Below, piece by piece: positions 10,592 to 19,896 of a DNA stretch of 64,000 nucleotides. Location: NCBI GenBank assembly GCA_046349615.1, contig JAXMBZ010000011.1:62001-126000 (forward strand). The letters are read 5' to 3'. The stretch comes from JADJNY01 sp046349615 (lineage in GTDB: Bacteria; Planctomycetota; UBA1135; GCA-002686595). Within the stretch, counting starts at the first letter, position 1, and every line of letters starts with the position of its first letter. Both the position numbers and the translations under genes were made by a program. Under the pieces are notes generated by a model that made no database searches, was not told the DNA's origin, and saw nothing but the letters and a program-made list of their open reading frames with translations.

Positions 10592-11473
10592 TCAACGCAG
10601 CGCGCGCCGCGCCTTGTCGTAGAACGCGCTCGTCGTCCGCGCGTGGTCGATCGGACCCCAGCTCGCGATCGTCGAGAAGGCGCGGGCGGCGCGGCTCTCC
10701 GGCTCGTGGACGGAGACGGGCACGCGCACCTGGACGCTGCGCGCGACCGCGTCGTCGGCCGGCACCCAGCCGATGAACTCGGGGCTCGCGCCGAGGAAGC
10801 GCAGCGAGGCGGCCTTGAACCGATCCCACGCGCCGTGCGCGTCGGCCTCGGTCGGCACGCGGTTGACCACGACGCCGGTCCTGAGGTGCGGGTTGACCAT
10901 GTGCGCGCGCTTGTAGAGCGCGTAGGCGTCCGACAGCGCCGTGACCTCGTGGTTCGTGACGACGATCAGCGTGCTCGTCGCCGCGAGGTGGGCCACGGTC
11001 GAGTACTGGAGCCCGGCCCCGTGGTCGATGATCATCAGGTCGAAGCGCTGTTCGAGCGGGAGCAGCGCCTTGAAGAGCTTGTCGAGCTCGCGCCGGGTCG
11101 GGTTCGCGAGCGCGTGGCGCCCGACGCCGCCCGAGAGGAGCTGGATCCCCTCCGGACCCTGGACGAGCGCGCCCTCGGCGTCGACCTGGTCGTCGAGGAT
11201 GTGCCCGAGGTCGTAGCGCGGCGAGAGCCCGAGCAGGAGGTGCGCGTTCGCGAGCCCCGCGTCCCAGTCGACCAGGAGGACGCGCTCACCGCGCTTGGCG
11301 CGCAAGACGGCCAGGTTCGAGGCGAGGATGCTCTTCCCCGTGCCCCCCTTGCCGCTCGCGACGCAGACGACGCGCGCGCCCTGGGCGTCCTGCGCCTGGA
11401 CCCGCTCGCCCGCATGCATCCACTTGGTGAACGACCGCAACCGAGAGAGGTCGAAGCGGGAGGTGTCGAGCAT
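10592..11473 (-). CDS. MinD/FlhG-type P-loop ATPase
   Basis: 293 residues. A 34-residue N-terminal extension precedes VVCVASGKGGTGKS (deviant Walker A, Lys42 and Lys47). LLVDWDAGLANAHLLLG and DLMIIDHGAGLQ follow, in the style of FlhG/YlxH and MinD. The frequent Thr of the IDTGAG motif is His here. FlhG-like proteins set flagellar number and site, and other relatives act in motility or carboxysome placement. No flagellar genes are in the window, so the target is unknown. It is the first gene of a reverse-strand trio with YbjQ and ParA-like proteins. Confidence 0.85.
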   Translation of the reverse strand: MLDTSRFDLSRLRSFTKWMHAGERVQAQDAQGARVVCVASGKGGTGKSILASNLAVLRAKRGERVLLVDWDAGLANAHLLLGLSPRYDLGHILDDQVDAEGALVQGPEGIQLLSGGVGRHALANPTRRELDKLFKALLPLEQRFDLMIIDHGAGLQYSTVAHLAATSTLIVVTNHEVTALSDAYALYKRAHMVNPHLRTGVVVNRVPTEADAHGAWDRFKAASLRFLGASPEFIGWVPADDAVARSVQVRVPVSVHEPESRAARAFSTIASWGPIDHARTTSAFYDKARRALR

Positions 11474-12033
11474 GGATCCAGAAGGGCATCACGTGAGCGC
11501 GTCGAGGTGAGGGTGCGTACTCTCGCCGAGCGCGGCGGACGCGTCAATCGGCTGGAGGCGCGTGGCGTGCGAAGAGCAGACATGCTCGTGTGGGATCTCG
11601 AGCGTGAAAAACGGCGGGAGGACGAGCGAGTCCTTGACTCCAGCCGCGGAGTAGGCTCCGCGCTTTCGTTCCCTTCCGGTGCTTCGACCTGTCGTCAGTG
11701 CAGTACGAACCGTCGGCGCCTTTCGAGCGTCACGCTGGGTTGCATCTTCCGAACGGCGACCTCCATCGACTCAGGTGACGTGCGGCCGAGAAGCAGTCCT
11801 CAACGCCAGGAGACACGCACCCACTTCGCGCATCGAGTTCCGAGTTCGTGGGCACCTCTCCGGCAAGGCCCGCCGTACCGACCCGGGCGGTCGGGAGTAC
11901 GTCGCAGGCAAGTCGCGGAGTCGGGTTCGCCTGGGAACCGACGCCACCTTCGGACCAGAATGCCCCCCGGGACTGAGCGTGCCCTTTCCAGCTTCTCAAG
12001 GACGGAGGCGATGACATCGCTGTGAGGTGAAGA
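11474..12033. other. 560-bp intergenic region at the edge of a lower-GC island
   Basis: Both flanking genes are on the minus strand. Frames on both strands give only composition-driven translations with no family signal and no good start. Base composition falls to the right of about 11,550, where A- and T-containing codons become common. I see no repeat or known RNA. Confidence 0.35.
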
Positions 12034-13719
12034 TCACCGAGGTGAGAAGGCGATGACGGTGGTAGGTTGGCCAGCAACCACCTCGACCCGCTGGACCTCA
12101 CGCCGAGAGGCCTCGTAGTCCACGAAAAACGGCGCACCGAAGCGTATCGAGTACTCTCCGGGTTCCACGGCGACCAAACGACAAGGGCACGAGCTGAGAT
12201 TGACGATCGGAGCGATGGAGGGCTTTCCTTCCGCACGAATCTCGACCTGAACGGGTCCCTCGTACGTAGTGCCATCTGCCGCGTAGAGCTCGAACCGCAA
12301 CGCACCCGAACGGCTGAAATCGATCAGGGCATGAGCAGGCACGTCGCTGATCTCGACCAAGATCGGGGGATCGTCGGGGGCGGGCAAGGTGAGTGATGCG
12401 GAGAACGAATGATAAGTGACGCGGTAGGCTCCGTACGGAATGTCATCTGCAACGAAGGAGTGCTGCTGTCCAACCGGCATGGAGAGCGTGATCGACGGCC
12501 CACTGTCGGATGAGAGTTTCAGCAGCCCCTGCATGGCCCCGACCGGCGACTCCTCTGGAGGTGCTGCCTCGATCCCCACGAGCTCGAGTTCGAGGCTCCC
12601 GAATCCGCTGACCAGGCGCGACACTTCCACGGTAATCCGGCTTGGGCTTCCCGTCAGTGGTTCGAGAAAGAACGTAGCGGCGATCGGCTCATAACCTGGA
12701 ACGGTGTTCTTGTATGTGATCGGACCGACCATCCCCTTTGGCGTGTCCGTGACGAAGAGGAACGGCAAGTGACCGAACCCCAGGTCGCCGTCTGGAACAT
12801 CCAGCCCCGCGAGAATTGCCTCGGCCGTCCCGGTCATCGCCTGACGTGCCTCGAGATCGCCCTGAATGATCTGCTGCGGAGTGAAGAAAATTGACTTGGA
12901 GACCCGAATCGGAAGGCGCGTGTCTCTGTCCAGCACGACGAGCTCGCCTCCGTAGGCGGGATACACGATCAGGTGCACCTTCGAGTTGCTCGGCGTCAAC
13001 CGAACGAAGCCCCGGATGTCACCCTGCGCTCCGCGCGGAATCAGCCCCTTCCCGGCCGCCACGACACGAAACTCCGTCTCCGGGGCCAATCCCGACAATT
13101 CGAACGAGCCATCGTCTTCGGTCCAGGAACAGGCGACTGCCGGGTCTTCCGCGAGCGCCCTCAGCGCTTGGTTGCCATCCAGTGAACCCTCCGGGCAGGC
13201 GAGCACGCGCACGCCCGATCCCACCTTCGACCCATCCGAGAACTCGACCCAACCCGAGATGGAAGCACCTGGGGTGAGCACCACCTCGACCAGGAGCGGG
13301 ATTGGAGACTGAAGCGGCAGCTCCCGTGTGCGGAACTCCGGGTGCTTCACGATCAAAGCCGCCTCCGAGTTCGGCACCGTTGAGAGCCCGACATTCCCGT
13401 CGGCGTCCGTCCTCCCCACCCGGGTCAGCTGACTCCCGCAACGCAACCACATCGTCGCCCCAGAGACAGAAGCACCCCCCTCGGTGACCACATGAATCCG
13501 ATGGAGTTCTGTGGAACTGGAAGCTCGTGAAGCACTCCGGGTCGCCACGTCCTCGGCTGGGATGGCGTCCGATTCGTCTACCGCCGCGACGCCTGCATCA
13601 CCCCGAGGTCCGTGGGTATCTGTTGAAAGGGACTCGAATCCGAACTTCTTCGTGGCCACGACCAAGACTGCCAGGAAGAGCAGAACGGGAATGAACAGGA
13701 GGTCGTTTCTCTTTTTCAT
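12034..13719 (-). CDS. membrane-anchored protein with carboxypeptidase-regulatory-like domains
   Basis: 561 residues. KKRNDLLFIPVLLFLAVLVVATKK is a single N-terminal membrane segment or uncleaved signal, followed by a Ser/Ala-rich linker. The rest is beta-rich. VTEGGASVSGATMWLRCG...TDADGNVGLSTVP and LTPGASISGWVEFSDGSKVGSG...DDGSFELSGLAP are two copies of the regulatory-like (Ig-type) fold common in planctomycete envelope proteins. Function is unknown, and an outward-facing adhesive or structural role is likely. Codon use is looser (more TCT, GAA, CGA) than in neighbouring genes, and GC is lower. It lies downstream of a Cys-rich secreted protein on the same strand. Confidence 0.8.
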   Translation of the reverse strand: MKKRNDLLFIPVLLFLAVLVVATKKFGFESLSTDTHGPRGDAGVAAVDESDAIPAEDVATRSASRASSSTELHRIHVVTEGGASVSGATMWLRCGSQLTRVGRTDADGNVGLSTVPNSEAALIVKHPEFRTRELPLQSPIPLLVEVVLTPGASISGWVEFSDGSKVGSGVRVLACPEGSLDGNQALRALAEDPAVACSWTEDDGSFELSGLAPETEFRVVAAGKGLIPRGAQGDIRGFVRLTPSNSKVHLIVYPAYGGELVVLDRDTRLPIRVSKSIFFTPQQIIQGDLEARQAMTGTAEAILAGLDVPDGDLGFGHLPFLFVTDTPKGMVGPITYKNTVPGYEPIAATFFLEPLTGSPSRITVEVSRLVSGFGSLELELVGIEAAPPEESPVGAMQGLLKLSSDSGPSITLSMPVGQQHSFVADDIPYGAYRVTYHSFSASLTLPAPDDPPILVEISDVPAHALIDFSRSGALRFELYAADGTTYEGPVQVEIRAEGKPSIAPIVNLSSCPCRLVAVEPGEYSIRFGAPFFVDYEASRREVQRVEVVAGQPTTVIAFSPR

Positions 13720-14043
13720 GAGACCATTCCGACGAAGAGCACCGAGCCGGGACGTCGGAGCCGCACGCTTCGGCTCGCGAACACCCTCTTGCGAATCGAC
13801 GTTTCCGCTGAACCTCTGAGCCGTGTGGATTCGAGCAGGTCGGCCCGGACTCGATGCGACCCAGGCGAGTTGGAGCCATGCAACCGTCGCGTGTCCGTGC
13901 TCGCCGAGCCCGGGCGGTGCCGAATGCGCTCGTCGCCTGCTGCTCAGAACAACGTCTCCCCCCTTGCGCGGAGGGGAGACTGTCGATCATCGAGGAGGCG
14001 AACCCGAAGCATGGTACGCCGGATCGCCCCCCCCTGTCGTCAC
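13720..14043. other. 324-bp spacer between two exported-protein genes
   Basis: No convincing gene. It holds the terminator-like hairpin at 13954-13980 and presumably the promoter of the downstream (leftward) gene, which I could not identify. Confidence 0.35.
13954..13980 (-). terminator. terminator-like hairpin after the Cys-rich secreted protein
   Basis: GTCTCCCC (13954-13961) pairs with GGGGAGAC (13973-13980), with an 11-base loop. It lies about 60 bases past the stop of the minus-strand gene ending at 14044. On that strand the stem is followed by GTTGTTCTG, a modest T-rich tail. Confidence 0.5.
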
Positions 14044-14451
14044 CTACTGAAGACAGATGGACTCCTGATCTCCGTTTCCAGCAGGGGACAGCGTACACAC
14101 ACCATCATTGAAGCATGTGTCCTGCGTGCAATCCCCGGTCGCCATCGGCCAAGGCAATTGGTCAGGCTGATAGACGACGAGCACGTGACAGCAAGTCCAC
14201 GGGTCACCCGTATTCTTGCAGGCACAGGTGACAGCTCCCCAGGTGGGCTGACCCGGAATCACGACCACGGCTTCGGTACATCCCCACGAGCAGGGCTGGA
14301 TGCAGGTCAATGAGTATTGACCACCAACCAGGGCAGCAACGCTCTTGCATCGACCAGCCTTCGCGGGCACGACGAGCATGAGGAGAGCGGCGAGGGCCAA
14401 GGCAGTTGTTGCGGCAACTGCACTGACCTTTCCATTCGAGCGCATCTTCAT
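14044..14451 (-). CDS. small Cys-rich secreted protein
   Basis: 135 residues. A basic start (MKMRSNGK) and hydrophobic core (AATTALALAALLMLVVPAKAG) form a clear signal peptide with an AKA cleavage site. The mature part, about 100 residues, has 12 cysteines in close pairs and triplets (TCIQPCSWGC, TCACKNT, TCCHV, DCTQDTCFNDGVC), typical of a disulfide-stabilised extracellular protein. I recognise no family. It shares the lower-GC composition of the gene downstream and differs from the surrounding chromosome. Confidence 0.75.
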   Translation of the reverse strand: MKMRSNGKVSAVAATTALALAALLMLVVPAKAGRCKSVAALVGGQYSLTCIQPCSWGCTEAVVVIPGQPTWGAVTCACKNTGDPWTCCHVLVVYQPDQLPWPMATGDCTQDTCFNDGVCTLSPAGNGDQESICLQ

Positions 14452-14821
14452 TTGCCAACGTTCTTCGGCGGCGGAGAGCTTGCTTGGCCAGCGTGGCGGC
14501 AGGTGTCGGGAAGACCCTGCGAACTACGCACACGTCGGTCGGGAACCCTCCGTGGCTGGAGTCATGCTAAAGCCCCCCCCTCCTCACCGCAAGGCAGTGC
14601 TCGATCTACCTTGGAGATTCCCGGGGCCGAAGATTCGCGATGCTCGAGGGATCCTTCACGCACCACCCTGGCGAGGTGCCCCGTTGGCCCGGCGCGAAGA
14701 GGAAACCAATCGGGATTCCCTCGCAACGGCCCAGAGTGCCTCTCACCCGGAACGCCTCCTGCTCGACTTTCGGCAGCGGGCCCTACGCCTGGCCGCTCTA
14801 CGGAGTCCGGGGCGCCGCGCC
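14452..14821. other. 370-bp spacer, lower-GC island to pyruvate kinase
   Basis: No gene recognised. It contains a candidate promoter for the Cys-rich gene (14564-14592) and, next to the pyk stop, a small palindrome (GGGCG/CGCCC) that may end pyk transcription. Confidence 0.35.
14564..14592 (-). promoter_or_regulatory. candidate sigma70-type promoter
   Basis: On the minus strand TTGCGG (14592-14587) and TAGCAT (14569-14564) are separated by 17 bases, upstream of the Cys-rich protein start at 14451. The leader would be about 105 bases. Support is only the motif spacing. Confidence 0.35.
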
Positions 14822-16291
14822 CTAGTGCATCTTCACTTCCTCGCCGATGCGATGGACCTTCATCACGTTGGTCGTGCGCGCTTTCCCAGCCGGCACGCCC
14901 GCCACGAAGATGATCGGATCGCCGTACTGCGCCATGCCGCGCACCACGAGCATCTCGCTCGCGAGCGACAACATGTCCTCCAGGCTGCGTTCGCGCCGGA
15001 AGAGCAGCGGCCGCACGTGCGCGAGCACCGTCATGTGGTTCACCGTGTGCGCGTGCGGGCTCAGCGCGAAGACCTCCGCGCTCGGCCGATAGCGCGAGAT
15101 CAACCGCACCGTGTTCCCCGTCTCCGTGAAGCACACGATCTTCGAGATCCCGAGCGCCTCCGCCGCCTGCACCGCGGCCATGCCGACCGCGTTCGCGAAG
15201 TTGCGCTCCTGCGTGCGGAACGTGCGGTGCGGGAGGTCGTGGTAGCGCTGGCTCTGCTCCACGGCGCGCGCGATGCGCCGCATCGTCCCGACGGCCTCGA
15301 TCGGGTACTTCCCCACCGCCGTCTCGGCCGACAGCATGATCGCGTCCGTGCCGTCGAGCACCGCGTTCGCGACGTCGGCGACCTCGGCGCGCGTCGGCCG
15401 CGACGACTCGATCATCGACTCGAGCATCTCCGTCGCGGTGATCGTGAACTTCCCGGCGCGGATCGCGGCCTGGATCAGCGTCTTCTGGATCAAGGGGAGC
15501 TGCTCGAGCTCCGCTTCGACGCCGAGGTCGCCGCGCGCGACCATGATCCCGTCCGCTTCGGCGAGGAGCGCGTCGAGGTTCTCGAGCGCCGCGTTGCGCT
15601 CGATCTTCGCGACCATCGAGGCCTGCGGCGCGAGCGCGCGCACGGCGCGGATCTCCTCCGGACGGCCGACGAACGAGATGCCGATGAAGTCGACGCCCGC
15701 CTCGCGCGCGAGCGCGAGGTTCTGACGGTCCTCCTCGGTCGGGAGCTCGTAGTGGATCTGCGAATCGGGGAAGTGCACGCCCTTGCGGTCCGCGATGTCG
15801 CCGGCGCGCGTGACGCGGGCGACGAGGTGGTCCTTCTCGACGCGGTCGACCTCGAGCTCGACCTGCCCGTCGGCGAGGAGCACGCGGTGGCCCGGCTGGA
15901 CGGCCTCGAGGAAGCCGCCGAACTCGAAGAGCACCTCACCCGCCTCCGCGGTGCCCTTCGCCTGCCGCAGGCGGTAGCGGTCGCCCTCCTTCGCCTCGCG
16001 CTTGCCGCCGGGGAAGCGCGACATGCGCATCTTCGGGCCCTGGATGTCGGTCAGGATGCCGACCGCCGTCCCGCGCGCTTCGGCCTCGCCGCGGATCTTC
16101 TGCACGCGGCGTCGGAAGTCCTCCGGCGTGCCGTGGCTGAAGTTGATGCGGGCCACGGACATGCCGGCCTCGATCAGGGCGCCGATCTTGTCCTCGGAGG
16201 CCGGTCCGATCGTGGCGACGATCTTCGTGTGAGACGGAGTCGCGTCGTCTGCGTCGGAGCGAGGGGGCGAAACGGGGAAGTCGGGGGTCAT
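14822..16291 (-). CDS. pyk: pyruvate kinase
   Basis: 489 residues, normal for bacterial pyruvate kinase, which makes pyruvate and ATP from phosphoenolpyruvate in glycolysis. Motifs: TKIVATIGPAS near residue 22, ARINFSHGTPEDF, DIQGPKMR, the active-site signature with MVAKIERNAALENLD, GIMVARGDLGVE, ATEMLESMI (catalytic Thr-Glu) and DGTDAIMLSAETAVGKYP. The C-terminal domain (FTETGNTVRLISRYRP) is present. The ATG of MTPDFPVSP is preferred because the extended frame upstream lacks family similarity. It is monocistronic, as the flanking spacers are each over 360 bases. Confidence 0.97.
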   Translation of the reverse strand: MTPDFPVSPPRSDADDATPSHTKIVATIGPASEDKIGALIEAGMSVARINFSHGTPEDFRRRVQKIRGEAEARGTAVGILTDIQGPKMRMSRFPGGKREAKEGDRYRLRQAKGTAEAGEVLFEFGGFLEAVQPGHRVLLADGQVELEVDRVEKDHLVARVTRAGDIADRKGVHFPDSQIHYELPTEEDRQNLALAREAGVDFIGISFVGRPEEIRAVRALAPQASMVAKIERNAALENLDALLAEADGIMVARGDLGVEAELEQLPLIQKTLIQAAIRAGKFTITATEMLESMIESSRPTRAEVADVANAVLDGTDAIMLSAETAVGKYPIEAVGTMRRIARAVEQSQRYHDLPHRTFRTQERNFANAVGMAAVQAAEALGISKIVCFTETGNTVRLISRYRPSAEVFALSPHAHTVNHMTVLAHVRPLLFRRERSLEDMLSLASEMLVVRGMAQYGDPIIFVAGVPAGKARTTNVMKVHRIGEEVKMH

Positions 16292-16659
16292 GGCGCGATG
16301 GTCGAGGCGTTCGGAAGCGGCCCAGTCTGACCCCGCGGGGGGCGAGATCAAGCGCGCCCTGTCTCCCCACGCAACGCGAACCCGGTTCCGGCCGGACAGC
16401 GCGCGGGGGAACGGAGGGGGCGACGCGGTCGGCGGAGCGAGAGCTCGACACCAAGGTGAACGCCAGACCGGCGACCGGAGGCCGGACTGGCGTTCGGGGG
16501 GGTCCGCATCGCTCCTGAGGCGAGGCCGTCCACCGAGCGACGGCCCGCGCCATCGACGCGGGACACGCTCTTCGGACGGTCGGACCGCCCCCGCGGGTTC
16601 CGTCGCCTCCGCTCGCGCCGCGGAGGTTCCGCGCGCGCCCGCCCCAACTCGTGCGCGGT
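16292..16659. other. 368-bp spacer with a strong hairpin
   Basis: This lies upstream of pyk and downstream of the beta-propeller gene, both on the minus strand. A hairpin at 16458-16495 is the only clear structure. The remaining sequence is open in several frames but shows no family similarity. Confidence 0.35.
16458..16495 (-). terminator. 15-bp stem hairpin
   Basis: GAACGCCAGACCGGC (16458-16472) pairs with GCCGGACTGGCGTTC (16481-16495) with one mismatch and an 8-base loop, about 165 bases beyond the stop of the propeller gene. It likely ends that transcript before pyk. Confidence 0.5.
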
Positions 16660-19158
16660 TCAGCGCTTCCGCGCGTCGTCGAAGCGCGGTCCGACGGCGC
16701 GCAGGTAGACGTCCCAGCCGAGCGAGCGCCGTCGATCGCCCCACGCCGCGAGCCAACCTCCCCGCCACGCGGCGACGGCGGGCAGGACCCGGTCGGGCAC
16801 GCAACGCGTCTCGGTCTCGTTGACGAGCCGCACGGGGCCGAGCTCGGAGCGCGACGCGAGGATGCGCCGCACGTAGATCTGATCGTGGCCGGAGAGGTCG
16901 TCCTCCCACGCGACGGTCCACGTCCCGTCGTCGAGGCGGAACACGCACGGCCAATCCTGCTCGTTCGAGACCGTCGAGATCGGCAGGAACGGGCCGTCGG
17001 GGTGGCCGCGGGCATCGAACGCCCGCGCGAACACGTCCCGGCCGGGATCGTTCGGCGCGCCGGCCGTCCACGCCATCACGAAGCCGCCGTTCGGCCCGGG
17101 AGCGACGGCGGGGTCCCAGTCCTGGCCGAAGAGCGAGGGCTCGAACGCGAGTTCGGCGCCGACCGGCTCGCCGTCGGGCGCGAGGAACCGCGCGCGCAAC
17201 GAGCACGCGGGCGGCCGCGCGGCCGTCTGCACGTCCCACGCGCAGACGAGGCGGCCGTCGTCGAGCACGGCGAGCGCCGGGTTCGCGACCTCGGCGCCCT
17301 CGGCCGCGCCGACGCGGCGCGGCGGCCCCGCGAACGAGCCGTCGGGGAGCACGCGGCGCGTCCACAGGCTCCCGCCCGGCCGCGGCCACGCGAGGACGTA
17401 CCCGCGCGCGCCGGGCAGGGCGACGAGCGCGCACGGCATCGAACCCTGGGTCCGCTCGCCGGGATCGACCGTTGCATGGGGCGCGACCGGCTCGGACGAG
17501 GCCGTCGCGAGCTGGAGCTGGAGCGTCTCGCCCGCGCCGCCGAGGTCGCGCCACGCGACCGCGAACGAGCCGTCGGCGGCGAGCGCGACCTCCGGGAGCT
17601 GGCGCACCGGACGACCGGGCGCGTCGCGGGTCGCGTCGAGCGGGAGCTCGAGTTCGGGGCCCGCGAAGGCAGCCGCGTCCGGCCCCGTCGCGGCGAGCCG
17701 GCGCACGAAGATGCGCTCCGCGACGTCGCGCGCGTCGTGCCACGCGACGATCGCGCGCTCGCCGTTCGCCGCGACGCGCGCGTGGCCCTGGTCGGCGCTC
17801 GCCTCGTCCGAGTTCGCGCGCACGAGCGCCCCGAGTCGCGCCCCCGCGGCCGCGGTCGGGTCGAACGTCCGGAGGAACACGTCGGGGTCGCCGTTGCGCT
17901 CATCCGTCCAGGCGACGACGAAGCGATTCCCCGCGCGCGCCGCGCTCAGGTCCGCGGGTCGCACCGCGCCGTCCGCGAACGGATCGTCGGCCGCCGGAGC
18001 GAGGTGCGCCGCGTCCGCGCCCACGAAGAGTCGCGCGCGCGCTCCGACCGGAGCGGCGCCGCGGCGTGCGTTCGCGGGCGCGGCTTCCGCGGCGAACCCG
18101 ATCGCGGCGACGACCGAGCTCGGGCCGCAGGCGAGCGCGACGTTCACCGGCGTCGCATCGAGCGCGAGCCGCGCCGATTCGTCGCGCACGAGAGCTCCGC
18201 GGCCGTCGAAACGGACGAGCCCGAGCTCCTTCGGCTTCGCGGGATCGTGGAGCGCGGCCCAGGCGCCGCCGCGCGCGTCCGGAGCGAGCGCGTCGAGCAC
18301 GCCGTCCCCGAGCGCGACCGGCCTCGCGTCCTCGGCGACGAGCTGCGCCGTCGCCGGGCCGCGCTCGCGCGGTCGCCAAGCACAGAGCGCGGCGTGCTCG
18401 AGCGCGACGAGGCGCGGGGCGCCCGCGGGCGGGTCGTTGCGCCCGCCGAGGACGCGGGCGCGGGCGAGCGGCTTGCCGCGCGCGTCGAACTCCTGCGCGA
18501 CGACGCTGCCGTTCGAGTTCCAGGCGACGACGACGCGGCCGTCCGGGAGGACCGCGAGCGCGGGCTCACGGTCGCCGCCTTCACGGACGCGGGCGCCCGG
18601 CTCGGCGGCGCGCGCGTCCGGAGGCGCCTCGAGCGCGAGGTCGGGGATCGTGAAGCGTCCGCCCTCGTCGAACGCGCGCAGGAACACCGTGTTCTTCGCG
18701 CCCGCGACGCTCACCCACGCGACCGCGCCGGCGCCGTTCGGGCCGATCGCCGCGGCGGGGTCGCGCCTCCGACCCGAGTGCGCGGAGTGGATCGGACGAT
18801 CGACGTCGAGCGGCGCGCCGTCCGTCCCGAACCGACGCAGGTAGAGCCCCATCATCCCGTCGCGGTGGTCGCGCCACACCGCGGCGACCCCGGCCGCGCC
18901 CCCGGCGAGCACCTGGAGCGCCTGCTGGTTCCCGCCGCGAACGTCCTGGGACGCGAGCGTGTCGGGCATGCGCACGTCGGCGACCGCGGGGGGCAAGGTC
19001 CCGAACGTCCCCATCTCCCGCACGGGCCCGTCGACCTCGGGCGGGGTCGAGCTCCTTCCCACACCCGGGTCGACCGGCGCGGTGGAACTCGGGGCGCACG
19101 GAAGCCCGGCAACGGAAAGGCTGAGAAGGGAAACGGTGAAGAGTCGGGCGCTCGCCAT
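16660..19158 (-). CDS. exported beta-propeller-like repeat protein
   Basis: 832 residues. The N-terminus MASARLFTVSLLSLSVAGLPCAPS is a signal peptide, and Cys21 could be lipidated although GLPC is a poor lipobox. The rest is a long series of about 45-50-residue units, each with a strand such as RVVVAWNSNG, FVVAWTDERNGDPD, RAIVAWHDARD, SFAVAWRDLGG, RLVCAWDVQ, FVMAWTAG or WTVAWEDDLSG. This [V/F]-V-A-W-x-D pattern marks propeller blades. Proteins like this are extracellular in planctomycetes and myxobacteria, but no enzymatic motif is visible and function is unknown. Confidence 0.8.
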   Translation of the reverse strand: MASARLFTVSLLSLSVAGLPCAPSSTAPVDPGVGRSSTPPEVDGPVREMGTFGTLPPAVADVRMPDTLASQDVRGGNQQALQVLAGGAAGVAAVWRDHRDGMMGLYLRRFGTDGAPLDVDRPIHSAHSGRRRDPAAAIGPNGAGAVAWVSVAGAKNTVFLRAFDEGGRFTIPDLALEAPPDARAAEPGARVREGGDREPALAVLPDGRVVVAWNSNGSVVAQEFDARGKPLARARVLGGRNDPPAGAPRLVALEHAALCAWRPRERGPATAQLVAEDARPVALGDGVLDALAPDARGGAWAALHDPAKPKELGLVRFDGRGALVRDESARLALDATPVNVALACGPSSVVAAIGFAAEAAPANARRGAAPVGARARLFVGADAAHLAPAADDPFADGAVRPADLSAARAGNRFVVAWTDERNGDPDVFLRTFDPTAAAGARLGALVRANSDEASADQGHARVAANGERAIVAWHDARDVAERIFVRRLAATGPDAAAFAGPELELPLDATRDAPGRPVRQLPEVALAADGSFAVAWRDLGGAGETLQLQLATASSEPVAPHATVDPGERTQGSMPCALVALPGARGYVLAWPRPGGSLWTRRVLPDGSFAGPPRRVGAAEGAEVANPALAVLDDGRLVCAWDVQTAARPPACSLRARFLAPDGEPVGAELAFEPSLFGQDWDPAVAPGPNGGFVMAWTAGAPNDPGRDVFARAFDARGHPDGPFLPISTVSNEQDWPCVFRLDDGTWTVAWEDDLSGHDQIYVRRILASRSELGPVRLVNETETRCVPDRVLPAVAAWRGGWLAAWGDRRRSLGWDVYLRAVGPRFDDARKR

Positions 19159-19410
19159 GGGTGTCCGGAGGTACGGTTCGAAGTGGGACCGGCTCGAGGC
19201 CGAGCTCCCGACGGAGGTGGTCTTGGCTTTCCAACCGTCGAATCCTCATCACGGCCCCATTTTTCTCGGGACCATGGTATTTCTGAGCTCGTTCGAGCGC
19301 CCGTCCCCCGGCGCGAGACCTCCGACGCTCGCAGCGGCGGTCCCAATCGAAGCTCAGGGTTCGCACCACGATCTCGCTTCCGAGTCCCCCCTGTCCGCGA
19401 GTCCAACCCG

Positions 19411-19689
19411 ATGTCGTCCACGCCGCCTCCCCTAGGGAACCGTGGAAGCGTGCCGGAGGCCACGTCCGTCCTCCTGTTCACGCTCGTCGCCGGCCTGCTC
19501 TGGTACGCCCTCGTGCGTTCCGGATCCGATACGTTCGCGGCGGAGCGCGTCGGCCCTCCGACGCCCGCCCCCGCGACGGTCACGGACGAGCTCGGCGACC
19601 TCGTCGGACCGCGCATCCCGACCTCGCACGCGCTCCCGGTGTCGGTCGAGACCGCGATTTCGCGCCCGAGCGCTCCGGAACACCCCTGA
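19411..19689 (+). CDS. small single-pass membrane protein, possible
   Basis: 92 residues from ATG (MSSTPPPLGN) with one clear membrane segment, TSVLLFTLVAGLLWYALVRS, and a polar Pro/Thr-rich C-terminal half. No family recognised. It lies between the divergent propeller gene and the metalloprotease gene. The hydrophobic segment and normal codon use favour a real gene. The short length and the many competing open frames in this GC-rich DNA count against it. Confidence 0.45.
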   Translation: MSSTPPPLGNRGSVPEATSVLLFTLVAGLLWYALVRSGSDTFAAERVGPPTPAPATVTDELGDLVGPRIPTSHALPVSVETAISRPSAPEHP

Positions 19690-19896
19690 TCCGGGTCTCG
19701 GTCCGGAACGGATTTCCGGGCGCCGCGCCTCCTCCGCGAGGGCGCGGGTAGCGGGGTAGAGTTCGGTGGAGCGACCGCAGGCGCTCCGCCTCGCGCGTTC
19801 GGCAGGACGTGCGGCACGCGGTCCGGCTCCGAGCGCGCGTCGTGGAGCTCCGCGGCTTTCGGCGCGCGCACCCTCGGGTCCGTTTCGCACGCCAGC

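Noticed and set aside
16651..19410. Long plus-strand frame leading into the small membrane protein
   Set aside because: Most of it is the shadow of the propeller gene. Only the last 92 codons, with a membrane segment, were kept as a possible gene.
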